A DNA stretch of 64,000 nucleotides from Rallus limicola (GCA_022605955.1 JAKCOZ010000011.1:7383990-7447989), one strand, 5' to 3'; shown: positions 38,151 to 48,404, counted from the stretch's first letter. A program made the numbers and translations. Notes: generated by a model from the letters alone, not told the origin.

Positions 38151-38152
38151 GA

Positions 38153-38213
38153 CCGTATGTTGTCATGGTTTTCATAAAGACAGCCATATGTTGTCATCCT
38201 CAGCATATAAAGC
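38153..38213 (+). repeat. 31-base-period duplication at the LTR promoter
   Basis: TATGTTGTCAT occurs at 38156-38166 and again at 38187-38197. Each copy is followed by a CATA-AAAG segment (TTTTCATAAAGA and CAGCATATAAAG). The unit equals the sequence just upstream of and including the LTR TATA box, so the core promoter is present twice, once degraded. Confidence 0.6.
38204..38211 (+). promoter_or_regulatory. LTR TATA box
   Basis: CATATAAA in the sense LTR at the position where the avian LTR family carries its promoter. The LTR is partial and old, so activity is unlikely. Confidence 0.5.
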
Positions 38214-38392
38214 TGGGGGAAGAAGAAGAAAGAAGGGGATATTTGGAGTGTTGGCATTTGTCTTCCCAAGTAATCATCACACGTGATGGAGCCCAGCTTT
38301 CCTGGGGATGGCTGAACCCCTGCCTGCCCATGGGAAGTGGGGAATTAATTCCTTATTTTGCTTTGCTTGTGTGTGTTGCTTTTGCTTTACAT

Positions 38393-38398
38393 ATTAAA
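38393..38398 (+). terminator. LTR polyadenylation signal ATTAAA
   Basis: ATTAAA lies about 185 bases downstream of the LTR TATA box in the sense LTR, the expected place for the R-region polyadenylation hexamer of this family. Confidence 0.5.
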
Positions 38399-38513
38399 CT
38401 TCTGTTATGTCAATCCACTTTTACTTTTCTGATTCCCTCCTCCATCCTGCTGAGGGGAGGGGGGCTGGTGGTGAGCAAACAGCTTAGCTGCCGTCTGGCA
38501 TAGAACTATGACA

Positions 38514-40206
38514 AGGTTAACTTTATTTACCTTCAGTTTGCAGCCCATGGTTCCTGTTAAGCTATTGTCCATAAATTTGAAAACCTCACTGCTGTCACCC
38601 ACGTATAAATAGCTGCACATAGAGATTAATTCACCTCTTAGCCTTCTTTTTAAATGAAGTGAATTAGATAAGCTCCATGGACGTTACACTGTAAGGGTTT
38701 CCAACACTCAAGGATCCTCCCCTTAATTCTCTTAATACTATTTACACATCTTAATACAGGTTTCCTACAAGGAGAAATGGCTTATAACAGTTTTATCAAT
38801 GTCCTACCCATGGGAAAGTTCATTTTCTTAGGCCTGACATCTAGCTTTTTGCAGGTTGAACACAATGGCCCCCAAAAACTTCTTTGAGTCCTAAGCAAGT
38901 CTCACATGCCATGACTAAAGCCTATCATCTTCTTTTCCTGTTGTATTACAGTTTTTTTATCTGCATTAGTGTTACATGTCTAAGTTTCTGCTATAGGCAA
39001 TGAAGATCTAGTCAATACAGTCAGGCACTTTTGGAAATTCGGTTGATTGAATGTAGATTTACCGTGGGAAAAGCTGAATTCTCCAATCTTGAAAGTAAGC
39101 CATCCAAACCATCTGGTACTAATAAATTTCCCTCAACATTTGCTGCTCTGTCAGTCTTCATATCATCAGTAAGCCTTGTCATAAACCATTCTGTAGTATT
39201 TTCTATACTGATAAAAATATTAAATGCAGCTGAACAATTATCTAAGAAGCCATACAGGTAATAGCTAATAAACAGCACCTATTTGAGATCTACCATGGAG
39301 ATAGTTTTTAAACCATTTAATATCTGATTAGTTAATGAAAGACTTTTCCATCAAAACAATAATAGATCTAGAGCTTTTCCAGTAGAGGAAATTTATTTCC
39401 ATTCTATTTTTTCATAAACCATAAATACAATCCCAGCCAAAAAAGATAAGATTATGTATATTTTACAGCCTGTTCTCTGAAACCATGATACTTAATGTCA
39501 ATTATGTATTTAACTTCTAATTTCTGTAGTTAAAGGAAATTATTAAATATTTATGATTGTAATTATGTCAAAATAACAGCTCAGAACTCCAAGGGAATAT
39601 TCTAAGGTATTTAAAATCATTTAGTATTTGGAAACCCTTCAGTTTTCATAGATGTCTACAATCTCACACAGGTGGTTCATTAAAATCTTTCCTCACTTAA
39701 ACCTCTGACTGCCAGTAACAAAGGCTAGTTAATTTGGAAATGTTTTAATGCCAGCGATTATTACTGTAAATTTAGGAGCAGCATTTTAAAACTGATGAGA
39801 ACCTCAAGTTGCTGACTGGTGCATGAGAAGTTTTCTGAAGCATAGTAGAAATACCAGTCAATGACTATGTCTTTCTTTACGATCCTAACTACAACTGGTC
39901 CTTGACCCTTCTTTGAGCTATATGATTCAGATGTTTTTAATAAAGTAATGCACTAGTTTTGCAGCTTAATGTGCATACATTAAAATTAAAATGGCTAATA
40001 TAAATTTATTATTGTAACGTAAATCCATTACTCTGTTAATTATTCCGGGCATATTGTGTGCACAGAATAATTTTCTGTACAACAGCTAATATTCATTTGG
40101 CCTTTTCTGTCCTTCTGCATATGATTTCTTAACACCTAAAAGTTGTGTTCCCTTATGCTGTGGTATTCATGCAAAAACTCACAGGTCTAACCTTTACTTT
40201 CAGGTG
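38514..40206. other. Mostly unique DNA; possible very old CR1 at 39090-39400
   Basis: No gene is recognised. The middle part has weak resemblance to antisense internal CR1 and is listed separately. The remainder (39400-40200) is AT-rich with no recognised repeat. Confidence 0.5.
39090..39400 (-). mobile_element. Possible very old CR1 (antisense RT region)
   Basis: TCATATCATCAGTAAGCC, GTATTTTCTATACTGATAAA, ATCTACCATGGAGATAG and TTTTTAAACCATTTAAT follow the order of the antisense RT region of old amniote CR1: the D-D-active-site side, then the 'N-Q-F' block. No terminal repeat is seen and identity is low, so this call rests on pattern order only. Confidence 0.35.
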
Positions 40207-40602
40207 ATCATAGAATCATAGAATTATTTAGGTTGGAAAAAAGCTGTAAGATCATCATGACCAACCATTAACCTAGCACTGCCAAGTCCAACCACTAAAC
40301 CATGTCCCTGAGCACCACATCTACGCAGGTTTTAAATACCTCCAGAGACAGGGACTCAACTGCTTCCCCAGGCAGCCTGTTCCAGTGATTGACAACCCTT
40401 TCAGTGAAGAATTTTTTCCTAATATTCAATCTAAACCTCCCCCAAAAAGCTTGAGGCCCCAAAAATCTTTCCTCTTGTCCTATTGCTAGTTATTTGGGAA
40501 AAAAGACCAACCCCCACCTGGTTACAAACTCCTTTCAGGAAGTATTAGACAGTGATAAGGTCTCCCCTCAACCTCCTTTTCTCCAGGCTAAATAATCACA
40601 GC
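40207..40602 (-). mobile_element. CR1 LINE 3' fragment, minus strand
   Basis: About 395 bases from the reverse tail ATCATAGAATCATAGAATT through CTGCCAAGTCCAACCACTAA, CAGCCTGTTCCAGTGATTG, AAGAATTTTTTCCTAATATT and AGTGATAAGGTCTCCCCTC. It closely parallels the copy at 3195-4246 and probably belongs to the same subfamily. It is 5'-truncated on the right. Confidence 0.94.
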
Positions 40603-40689
40603 TAGCAAGCCCTTATGTTTTCCATTGATCTTCTGAGCCATGCCCATGCTACCATGTAAAAAGATTAAGGACATTTCTCTGAAGCCAAA

Positions 40690-40995
40690 TGACATGGTTT
40701 GACTGATGCTCATATATCTAAAATCTCTTTCCCCTGAAATAAAGTGTCAAAATTTAATTTGCCAGTGGGAATGATTTCTGAGAAATGTGATCCTTAAACA
40801 GTGCCAGACTGCTCTCCTGGGTTGTGTTAACTGGCACATACTGAAAGCAGGAAGGAAAAATCCCAAAGAAATGGTGCAAAAGCATCACTCACCACCTGCT
40901 ACAAGCAGACCAATGCCCAGCCAGTCCCTGAGCAACGGCTTCTTTGGAAAGTCAAAACTTCAGGGTGTCAATTTTGGATACCCCAGTTGCTAAAT
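40690..40995 (-). mobile_element. Diverged antisense LTR fragment (ERV type)
   Basis: The best-matching part is 40875-40935: CATCACTCACCACCTGCTAC, AAGCAGACC, ATGCCCAGCCAGTCCCTGAG and CAACGGCTTCTTTGGAAAG. These follow the antisense order of an avian LTR relative that carries 'ATCACTCACCACC' and 'GCCCAGCCAGTCCCTGAGC'. Further left, TGACATGGTTTGAC at 40690 and CCAGTGGGAATG at 40762 may be its 3' terminus and 'CCAGTGGGATGGG' block. The right limit is unclear. Assignment is from memory. Confidence 0.5.
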
Positions 40996-42792
40996 AGAAG
41001 TTGTTGAATTGCACTGAAGAAACCCCAAATCACTGGAATTAGACATCTTCTTTCCTTCTGTAGACCTTAATGCTGCCAGGAGGATATCCTGAAGACCTAT
41101 GTTGTTATTAAAGGTGGGGCCTGCTGTATCTGATCTTTGTCCCTCTCTGTTTGCTGTTACTTCCTTTCACTAAGGATGTGCAAAGCACAATTCCCACCCA
41201 CAGTGAGGTGACCATCAGGGGTTGACTTCTGCTTCTGGGGCCCAGAGTTTAAGTAACTCAGTCTCCATTTTCCTTACTAAAGTAGACAGGCTGGATCTTG
41301 TGCTTGGTGTTATACATCTATTCCTGACCATAAAACTCAGTTCTTATGGTAAGTGCTCCACAGACATGTATTGAGAACAGTGTGATAGTCAGGGCAGTTT
41401 AGGTCCCAGAGATAGATTGTCATTATTTAACCTGCTAAAGCAGAATAAAGGCAATATTGCTGGTTACAGAGACACACACAGAGCTGTAGTTTTACTTTAA
41501 AAATACCCTAGATCTCTCCAGTCCCTAGTCAGCTGTAGAGTAGATGTCTGTATTTGTCACTGAGTTATAAACAAGAAGGATCTTAAAATGTTAAAGATTT
41601 TCCTGAAATCTACCTCAACTCCATATGCCCCAAAGATCACAGTTTGCAGATCTAGCATTCTCCTCTGTTACCACTCTTCCTGTTCCTACCTAGTCACCAG
41701 CCTGACATTCACCACAATGCTTCCAAAACTGAGCCGTCAATTATCCCTATAACAAGAAATATTCCCTCAAAATAATCAGTTAACTAACCTGATGAATGAC
41801 TTGATCAGAACAACTTGTACTTTGCTCTCCCTCAGCCCGTTGCTTTCCTCTTCAGTTACTCCATGTTTTTTGCTGTGACACCATAACAGGCAGAGATGAC
41901 AAATAGCACCCTTCATGGTTTTGTGGTTCCATGGTATTTTTGTGTGGTAATTTTAGACATACAGATTTAAGCCACCACAGAACAGTAGACATTCCAGGTA
42001 ATGCCAAAACTTCACCTTTTAAGAAATTACTTTTTACAAAAAAAAAATAAAGCAGCTATATCCGAAAAGTCTCAGAATAGGCAACAGCAAGGGCATGTGA
42101 AGTCAGTTGCAATCTTTAAAGAGCCCAGGACACCTGAATGAGAAAATTTGAAGTTTGACTACATTCTAGAGGTACTTCAGATTTTGCTGAACGTGTACAA
42201 ATTCCATCCTGTGGCAACCTATACAGATACAGATTTAGAGACGGGCTCTGCTGAGCTCTAGTTCCAGAGCAATTTATGCCACTGACTCTCTGGAAACAGA
42301 GATAATAATGAAGTCAATTTAGTTTTCTCTATTCAAAGGCCATTTAGTTCCTTGATTAGATTGTTTTAGTAATATTAAATGCCTGCTGCTGGAAAAAAAA
42401 TTAAAATAGCCTAAACTTTTCAATCAGCTCGACCATGAGAACCAAGCCTGAGAAAACACCATTTAAAAAAAGCAAAAACAAGCTAGAAACAGAAAAATGA
42501 ATGTGCCTCTACAGTTCAGTCTGATAATAACCTCCTTGGTAAAATTATATGAACTTTATGTTCAGGAACAATAGTATAAATGAGTTAATTGTAGATCTAA
42601 AAATTGTTTGCCAGCTGCTGTCTATTCTGTTACCAGCACCTGTTTCAGCTCACGCCCTCATTAATTAAAATGTGATGATCAAGCAGACAAGTTCAAAACA
42701 TAGTGCTGACAATGTCTGTACAGCTGACATGAAATCCATATTTGCAGTCCTCATCCAAAGCCAAGAAGTAATATATCTGTAATTCAATAGAG

Positions 42793-42830
42793 AGGGGTTT
42801 TTTGGTTGGTTTTGGCTTGGGTTTTTTCCT
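42793..42830 (+). repeat. G/T-rich low-complexity tract
   Basis: GGGG, T6, GGTTGG, TTTTGG, CTTGGG and a final T6. It is of the same style as the other five tracts in the window. Confidence 0.8.
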
Positions 42831-44106
42831 TCCTTTAAAACTGCTACAGTAATGAATCCATTCTTGAAGGCTGCATTTTGGTTGTGCTAAACTGAGGATA
42901 GAAATCACGGGCTTTCTAGAGCAGAAAGGCATCAAATGAGAAAGTATACCTATGAAATAACATCAGTCAAATATTCCAAATATTATCCATTTAAAAAGTA
43001 AACGCAGATTGCAAATACTTAAGATGTTATTTGTTTTCACCACTGACCATCCCTTCACATCAGAATTAACAAGAGCTGTAGCATATCATAACTAGATAAT
43101 ACCCTTTTAAAGAATTTTAACTTCTCAGCAACATTTTTAAGTTCTGCATCAGAAGCCACTAGACCTCCATAATGTTCAGTACCACCTATTTTGCAGAGCT
43201 GCTTAAGCTAGATGGAAACATCTAGTAACTCTGGATGTCACCCCACTCAGGCTGAAACTTCTCACAGCATTTAACAACCATGCTCACAGGTCCTTGGGTA
43301 TATTGGTCTTTATGATGGGCACCATCATTTTCCTAGAGATCAAAAAATATTGAAGCTTGATCACCAGGTAGCAGGACTCTGCCTAGACTCTCCAGAGAGC
43401 CCTCAAGTGTTAAATATCAAAAGAAATGTAAATAATCTGGCAACTTGTGCCAGCATCTTGTAATTCTTCCACATAATTGCCTACTTTCTGGTGCACTCAC
43501 CCATAAAATTGAAGGCCTTGTCCTGATGGAGAATTGCATACTAAACTTTGAAGGAGAGGCTGAAGAAGTAGGTTGTGCTGTGATAAATATATTTTACAAC
43601 ACAATTTGATACTGAGACAGGAGAACAAGCATCATGGGACCTGAAAAAGACAAAGCTGGAGGCATTCTTATTCTAGTCTGTTTGTTAAGGACACTCTGCA
43701 ATGTCCCAGCAGTCAAACCTTGCTTGGTGAAACATATGCATTAGAACATCAAGGGATAAAACCCTTATGGCAGTTGAGTGCTGAATCTCATATTTGCCCA
43801 CTCACCAGCAAGTGTCCTACCAGGAGAGTTAGAACCTCATAGCTGCTGTTCCTCTGACCCTACTTGTAACCACAAAAGGGTTTTAACTTCAAGGGAAGAA
43901 GGAGAAGTGCAAAAGGGGGGAGGTATTTATGCAGGATACTCTGAGTTATGAGGGAATACATGTGACAACCACCTCGGCTCTCAACAGTACCTTTCACCAT
44001 ACTGAAATGCATCACAAAACTGAAAGAGCCACTCAAACATCACATAGAAACTTACTTCAGTACCATAATATCTCCCTGATAGTAGTTACCGTAAACCGTC
44101 ATATTC

Positions 44107-44160
44107 CTAATACCAAGGGAGAAATCACTATACCGAATGCCAAGGGAGAAACAATCTATC
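44107..44160 (+). repeat. Two-copy 27-base tandem repeat
   Basis: CCAAGGGAGAAA occurs at 44113 and 44140, within 27-base units that match at most positions. The period is a multiple of three, so it reads as a nine-residue repeat (P-N-x-K-G-E) in a 91-codon frame. Nothing else suggests that the frame is coding. Confidence 0.8.
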
Positions 44161-45449
44161 AGAGAACCAGAAGTTCCTGTGTTTGGATCTACAAGATGCA
44201 ATAAATGCCCTTATGGAAGATGATGGTGAATTCTGTGATTCTGTGAAACAGAGACTACCTTGCAGAAGAATGAAAAGTCTTCTCATAAGGCAGTCACTAA
44301 GTCTCTGAACTTTCAGTCCTTCTGGGAGATCTGTAAATCATTTAACATATGACCCTAGGAACAAAACCCCACAGCTCTGCAGCATGCTCACACAGTTGTT
44401 TAAGACAATGCACAATCATATTTCCCTGGTAGGCTGACTAGATGCTACACTTTAAAAGAGCAATGTCTCCTTCCTTTAAAGATAATCATACCATTATTTC
44501 TCTTATGTTTTTCTGCTTCCTATGTGCCATCTACCTTTGCTTTCAAACAGTGTAAGAGATTAATTGACTTAATTACACGCTGAGCAATTCTTTTCAAATT
44601 GTACTTAGTTGTATTAAGATTTTTGCTACCACCTTAAAAAGCAGACATTTCACCTTTAAAAGTTCATATCCTTACCATCATTGAGCTATGAAAACAAATA
44701 AAGAAATTGTAGTCCAAATTGTGTTTTCAGAACAATTTTATTTTGGAAGATGTGATATGATGGAACCATCTTCCTAAATCTAAACATATTCTAGAAGAAT
44801 ATGCCATCTGCATTAATACCTAGTTTCTCCTTCTCATGATGTTACAAGAAAATTTTTGATAAGCACATAAAATAATGACAATTGTTGAAGAAATCCCAGC
44901 AGAGATATATTCTCCAGAAGTGTTTTGCCTTGTCTTGTTTTTTAATGTAAACCTAAATATTAATTTGACAATGTATCATAGAACACATTATTCTGTATTA
45001 TTCCTACTACTTAAGACATACTGTTTTTTAAATTAAGCTGGGTTAGAATTTTTGTTTTGTTTTGTTTTATATGTTATCAATAGTGTTGATAACAAAAAGA
45101 TCCAGAACTGTAATGAGAGAAAGGGAATGACCTTTCTAATACTTCCTTCATTTTTTTTCCTGCCCCACACTCTGACCTCATCCAGCCTTAACATGCATGT
45201 GAAATGCAGAGCATTTATCTCATTGCATATCCTGGTGTGCCTTACACTAAATACTGCTCATGAAGAAACAGACAGCCTCCACCTGCAAGCCAACTTGTTT
45301 CTCAGAAATCTCTTCAAAATGCATTTCAAGCTTATTTCCACAGCAAATCTCCATGTTGACTGGCACCTAACTGTTCACCACAGCAGTAGATACACAAAGG
45401 AAAATGACTCCTAGCATGGATTCACAGCACCAACAGAGTTATTCTTCCA

Positions 45450-45614
45450 TGGCTCAGGTTGCCCAGAGAGGTGATGGAGATATTCAGAGTCAGGCTTGAT
45501 GGGGTTCTGAGCAATCTGATCTAGTTAAGATGTCCCTGCTTATTGCAAAGGGGGTTGAACTAGATGGCTTTTAAAGGTCCCTTCCAATCTAACACACTCT
45601 ATGACTCTATGTTT
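45450..45614 (+). mobile_element. CR1 LINE 3' end, plus strand
   Basis: About 165 bases: CAGGTTGCCCAGAGAGGTGA, TGATCTAGTTAAGATGTCCC, GCAAAGGGGGTTGAACTAG, AAAGGTCCCTTCCAATCT and the tail CTCTATGACTCTATG. It is 5'-truncated. Confidence 0.92.
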
Positions 45615-46641
45615 CCATAAGACCAAGTATTAATTTTCCTTATTCTTTTAATTTCTTAAAATTTGCAAACCTTACTGCCACTGTATTGTGTTTTCATAGT
45701 CATAACAACTGTGTTTTCTGACTTAATATTGCTCCAACCAGGAAGGAAGAAATTTCTTCAGTGGCAGCTGAAAATACAGTGGTGTTACTAGTTTTCATGT
45801 GTACTTCTCAAATTGAACTCTAGGCCCATAATGCAGAGAAAAGTTCTACTACATCAAACAGATGAGTAAGGAAGCACAAGGAAAATTGAAACCGCCATCT
45901 GCATATATTCAGCTTTTGTTTAACAAATAGAATCATCATGTAAAATTAGACAGAAAAGACAATGAAGTTAAGCATATGCCTAAAGTCGTTTGATTCCATT
46001 ATTGTAAAAGCCCATTAGAAAATAATTACATCTCTATGCTTACTGCCAGTGGTGTGTAACCATATTGGAACAGGTGACATTGGAACTGAAATTTTTTTAG
46101 AAGGTATTTTAATTTAGGAGCAATTATGTCACAGCCACCAATTAACTGCAGGTTCAGAGGGTATGTAAGAGGAACAGATTTGAGCCTCAAAGTGTTTCAC
46201 ATTATTTGCAGAAGGTAAATCAGGTGAGGCCAGAGGTATTTGAGCAATTAAAGCATCGTTTCATATATTTAATTTGGAGCACTCCACCTAATTTAAAGAG
46301 AAATTATGTTTCAAAAAAATGGTCTCATTTAGTTGGCATAAAAGGAACAGAGCTGAGGCTGCCTTGCATAATGGATACTACCCTTGCTAATCCAAAGACA
46401 TAGCACACCCCACTGAGGAATTGCCATTCAGAGAACCCAGAGCTTAATCTGAACATTAGGAAGAATCCTGAAGTCATGTCAGAGCTTGTAAGACCCTGAC
46501 TAAGGTACCACCTCACCCAACACTGTGTCTTCCAGTGCAAGTTCTCTGGTTTCTGATCTATCCTCTCACACACACCATAGACAGGTCTGACCTTCCCTGG
46601 CCAGAAAAGTTCAAGGGATAGCTGGTTTCAGGGAGCCTGGA
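45615..46641. other. Unique DNA up to an LTR target site
   Basis: No gene or repeat is recognised. The last five bases, CTGGA at 46637-46641, are the left copy of the target-site duplication of the adjoining solo LTR. Confidence 0.55.
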
Positions 46642-47382
46642 TGTTATGATTTAGCCCTGGCCAACAACTAAGCACCATGCAGCCACTCATTCACTTTCCC
46701 CCAATGGGACAGAAATGGATGAGTAGAAGTGAGAAAACATGTAGTGAGACATAAAAGCAGCTTAATAGTTTAAGAGGACACACACACACACACACACAAA
46801 ATTACAATTAATAATATTAATAATATTATAATATGCAAAACAAATTATGAACAACTGAATTTGTCTCTACCTGAAGGTGATGCTACACAAGACCTTTGCC
46901 TGCTGTGCAAGACCCTGAAGCTCACCATGTTCTCAGTGCAGGGAAAGGAGAACAGGGAATTCATTTCCCACTTCCCATGGGCAGGCAGCTGTTCAGCCAT
47001 CCCCAGGAAAGCAGTGATCCATCACATGTAGTAGTCACTTGTGAAGACAAATGCCATCATCCCTGAGCTGACACTCAAGGCCCCAAGATGCTGCCGCACA
47101 AGATCCCCTGACCTTCAGCTGCATGATGTCATATGGTATGGAATATATATCCCTTTGGCCAGTTTGGGTCACCTGTCCTGTGTGTATCCCCTCACAACTT
47201 CTTGGGTGCTCACTGCTTTCACGCTTAGCAGGGCAGCATGGAAAGCTGGAAAGTCCTTGACTACTCTGCAACAACAGAAAACATTGGTGTGTTACCAGCA
47301 TTATCCTCATCCCAAATCCAATACACAGCACTACACCAGCTAATAAAGGCAAAATTAAATCTGTCCCTGTAAAACCAGGATA
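46642..47382 (-). mobile_element. Full-length solo LTR, ERV type, minus strand, with 5-bp TSD
   Basis: This 741-bp insertion starts TGTTATGATTTAGCCC and ends AAAACCAGGATA (ancestrally ...CA). It is flanked by a perfect CTGGA duplication at 46637-46641 and 47383-47387. A 5-bp duplication with TG...CA ends fits an ERVL-like or similar avian retrovirus-like element. Read antisense it shows the family order: CACTCATTCACTTTCCCC, an AC repeat, CACTTCCCATGGGCAGG, CAGCCATCCCCAGGAAAG, GATGTCATATGGTATGGAAT, GGCCAGTTTGGGTCACC and CTTGACTACTCTGCAAC. No internal viral genes are present, which is the usual product of LTR-LTR recombination. Confidence 0.92.
46778..46798 (+). repeat. (AC)n microsatellite inside the LTR
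   Basis: About ten AC dinucleotides, followed by an AT-rich AATAATATTAATAAT stretch, inside the R/U5 side of the antisense LTR. It occupies the place where related LTRs carry A-rich simple sequence, so it likely arose by expansion after insertion. Confidence 0.93.
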
Positions 47383-47989
47383 CTGGAGTAGGTAATGGCT
47401 GGAAGATGCTTCTCTTAATGTTTTTAAGGTGGTTCACTCCAGAGCACAACAACCAAAAGTAACAGTGGCTCCAATTCAATGTCTTCTCATTTTCATCTCT
47501 CAAATTCAGTCTAACTTTATAGATGCCATTTAGCATACATTAGCATAAAACAAGACAAGTGAGAGACAGGAGGGATAAGGCTCATTAATTTTATATCTAG
47601 TTTTATGTGGAAGAATTGTAAGGGTGTGTACTAGGTCTGGTTGGGATGGAGCTAACTTTCTTCATAGCAGCCCACTTTGGATCTGTGACTAAAACAGACA
47701 ACTATGGCTGAACTATGTTTGCACAGCACCAAGGCCTTTTCTTTTTCCCATTCTGTTCCCTCAGTGAGCAGGCTGGGAATGGGCAAGAGTTTGAGTGGGG
47801 ATACAGCTGGGGCAGCTGATCTGAACCACATGATGTCATGCTCAGCAATCAAAACTCTTCCACAAGAAGGTTTTGCTCAGACACTGTCTGGGAATCAGTC
47901 TGCTTGTGGGAAGAGGTGAGTAAATGCCTTTGCAGAAGTTTTTTCCCTCCTGTTTCCTTCAATTTTAAACTGTCTCTAGTTGAACCCAC

Positions 47990-48028
47990 GGGTTTCTTTT
48001 GGGTTTTGGTTTTGGGTTTTTTGATTTT
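47990..48028 (+). repeat. G/T-rich low-complexity tract inside the LTR
   Basis: GGGTTTCTTTTGGG, TTTTGGTTTTGGG and a T6 run, placed where the LTR family normally has CACGAGTTTTCTCACTTTT. It is likely an expansion of that region, or part of the neighbouring insertion event. Confidence 0.8.
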
Positions 48029-48033
48029 GTTCT

Positions 48034-48102
48034 TGTGCTGGTTTTGGCTGGGATAAAGTCAATTTTCTTTAAAGTAGATAGTACAGCACCAAAACCAGCA
48101 CA
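48034..48102 (+). mobile_element. 69-bp inverted-repeat element with GTTCT target duplication, nested in the LTR
   Basis: It starts TGTGCTGGTTTTGG and ends CCAAAACCAGCACA, a perfect 14-bp terminal inverted repeat with TG...CA ends. It is flanked by GTTCT at 48029-48033 and 48103-48107, a perfect 5-bp duplication. The first 57 bases match the U3 start of the surrounding LTR family (CTGGGATAAAGTCAATTTTC). The last 14 bases are an inverted copy of that same terminus. It therefore looks like a minute element with the LTR 5' terminus at both ends, probably integrated by a retroviral integrase. A MITE-like DNA transposon that resembles the LTR end is the alternative. Confidence 0.75.
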
Positions 48103-48404
48103 GTTCTTCAGGCTCTCTTCTCCATCCTGTTGCAAGAAGGAGGGAGTGACTGTGTGACTGCTTAGCTTCTGCCCAGGGTAAACACACCACAAGACCAAAG
48201 TTTGAAATGTTCCATCTTCTTAAAAATTAGTCCACTAAAGAATCTGGATATGAATTTAGGAGTGTGTATTCATTGCTTGTGACTCTAACATTTCCAAACT
48301 TGTTACTGACTAATCATTTGGCATGAAGTTTTGCTTGGGCCTAAGCCAGCAAATTAGATTTTCCTATACAGCTTTGAAAAAAATGTGAGAAAAGAAAGAT
48401 CAGA

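Larger units (their letters stand above)
38151..38513 (+). mobile_element. ERV-type LTR, sense, missing its U3 half; fused to the antisense LTR
   Basis: Sense-oriented copy of the same LTR family. It holds a TATA-like CATATAAAG, CTTTCCTGGGGATGGCTGAA, CTGCCTGCCCATGGGAAG, a polyadenylation-type ATTAAA, CTCCTCCATCCTGCTGAGG, and the terminus ending TATGACA at 38513. The U3 half is missing. With the antisense LTR on its left it makes an 858-bp composite in which both outer ends are LTR 3' termini. The 5-base flanks are AGGAC and AGGTT, matching at three of five positions. Confidence 0.75.
40996..45449. other. Unique DNA, no gene recognised
   Basis: No exon or repeat family is recognised in 4.4 kb. 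Features are a G/T tract at 42793-42830, a two-copy 27-base tandem at 44107-44160, and a lone ATTCTGTGATTCTGTG at 44230-44245 resembling a CR1 tail without a CR1 body. The 120-codon frame at 45052-45414 shows no family features. Confidence 0.5.
47627..48191 (+). mobile_element. ERV-type solo LTR, plus strand, interrupted by a 69-bp insertion
   Basis: Sense-oriented copy of the same LTR family, 245 bases from the antisense one. The U3 start is TGTACTAGGTCTGG, then TTGGGATGGAGCTAAC, TTCTTCATAGCAG. It continues through GGGATACAGCTGGGGCAG, CACATGATGTCATGCTCAGC, TTTTAAACTGTCTCTAG (polyadenylation region) and TGAACCCACGGG, and ends CTTAGCTTCTGCCCAGGG, TAAACACACCACA. It is interrupted by a G/T tract (47990-48028) and by an inverted-repeat insert (48034-48102). 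No target duplication was found at its own ends. The TATA region is degraded (CAGCAATCAAAACTC). Confidence 0.82.

Noticed and set aside
44228..44246. ATTCTGTGATTCTGTG resembling a CR1 3' tail
   Set aside because: No CR1 body precedes it; the upstream sequence does not show the GGACTAGATGATC or CCCTTCCAA blocks.
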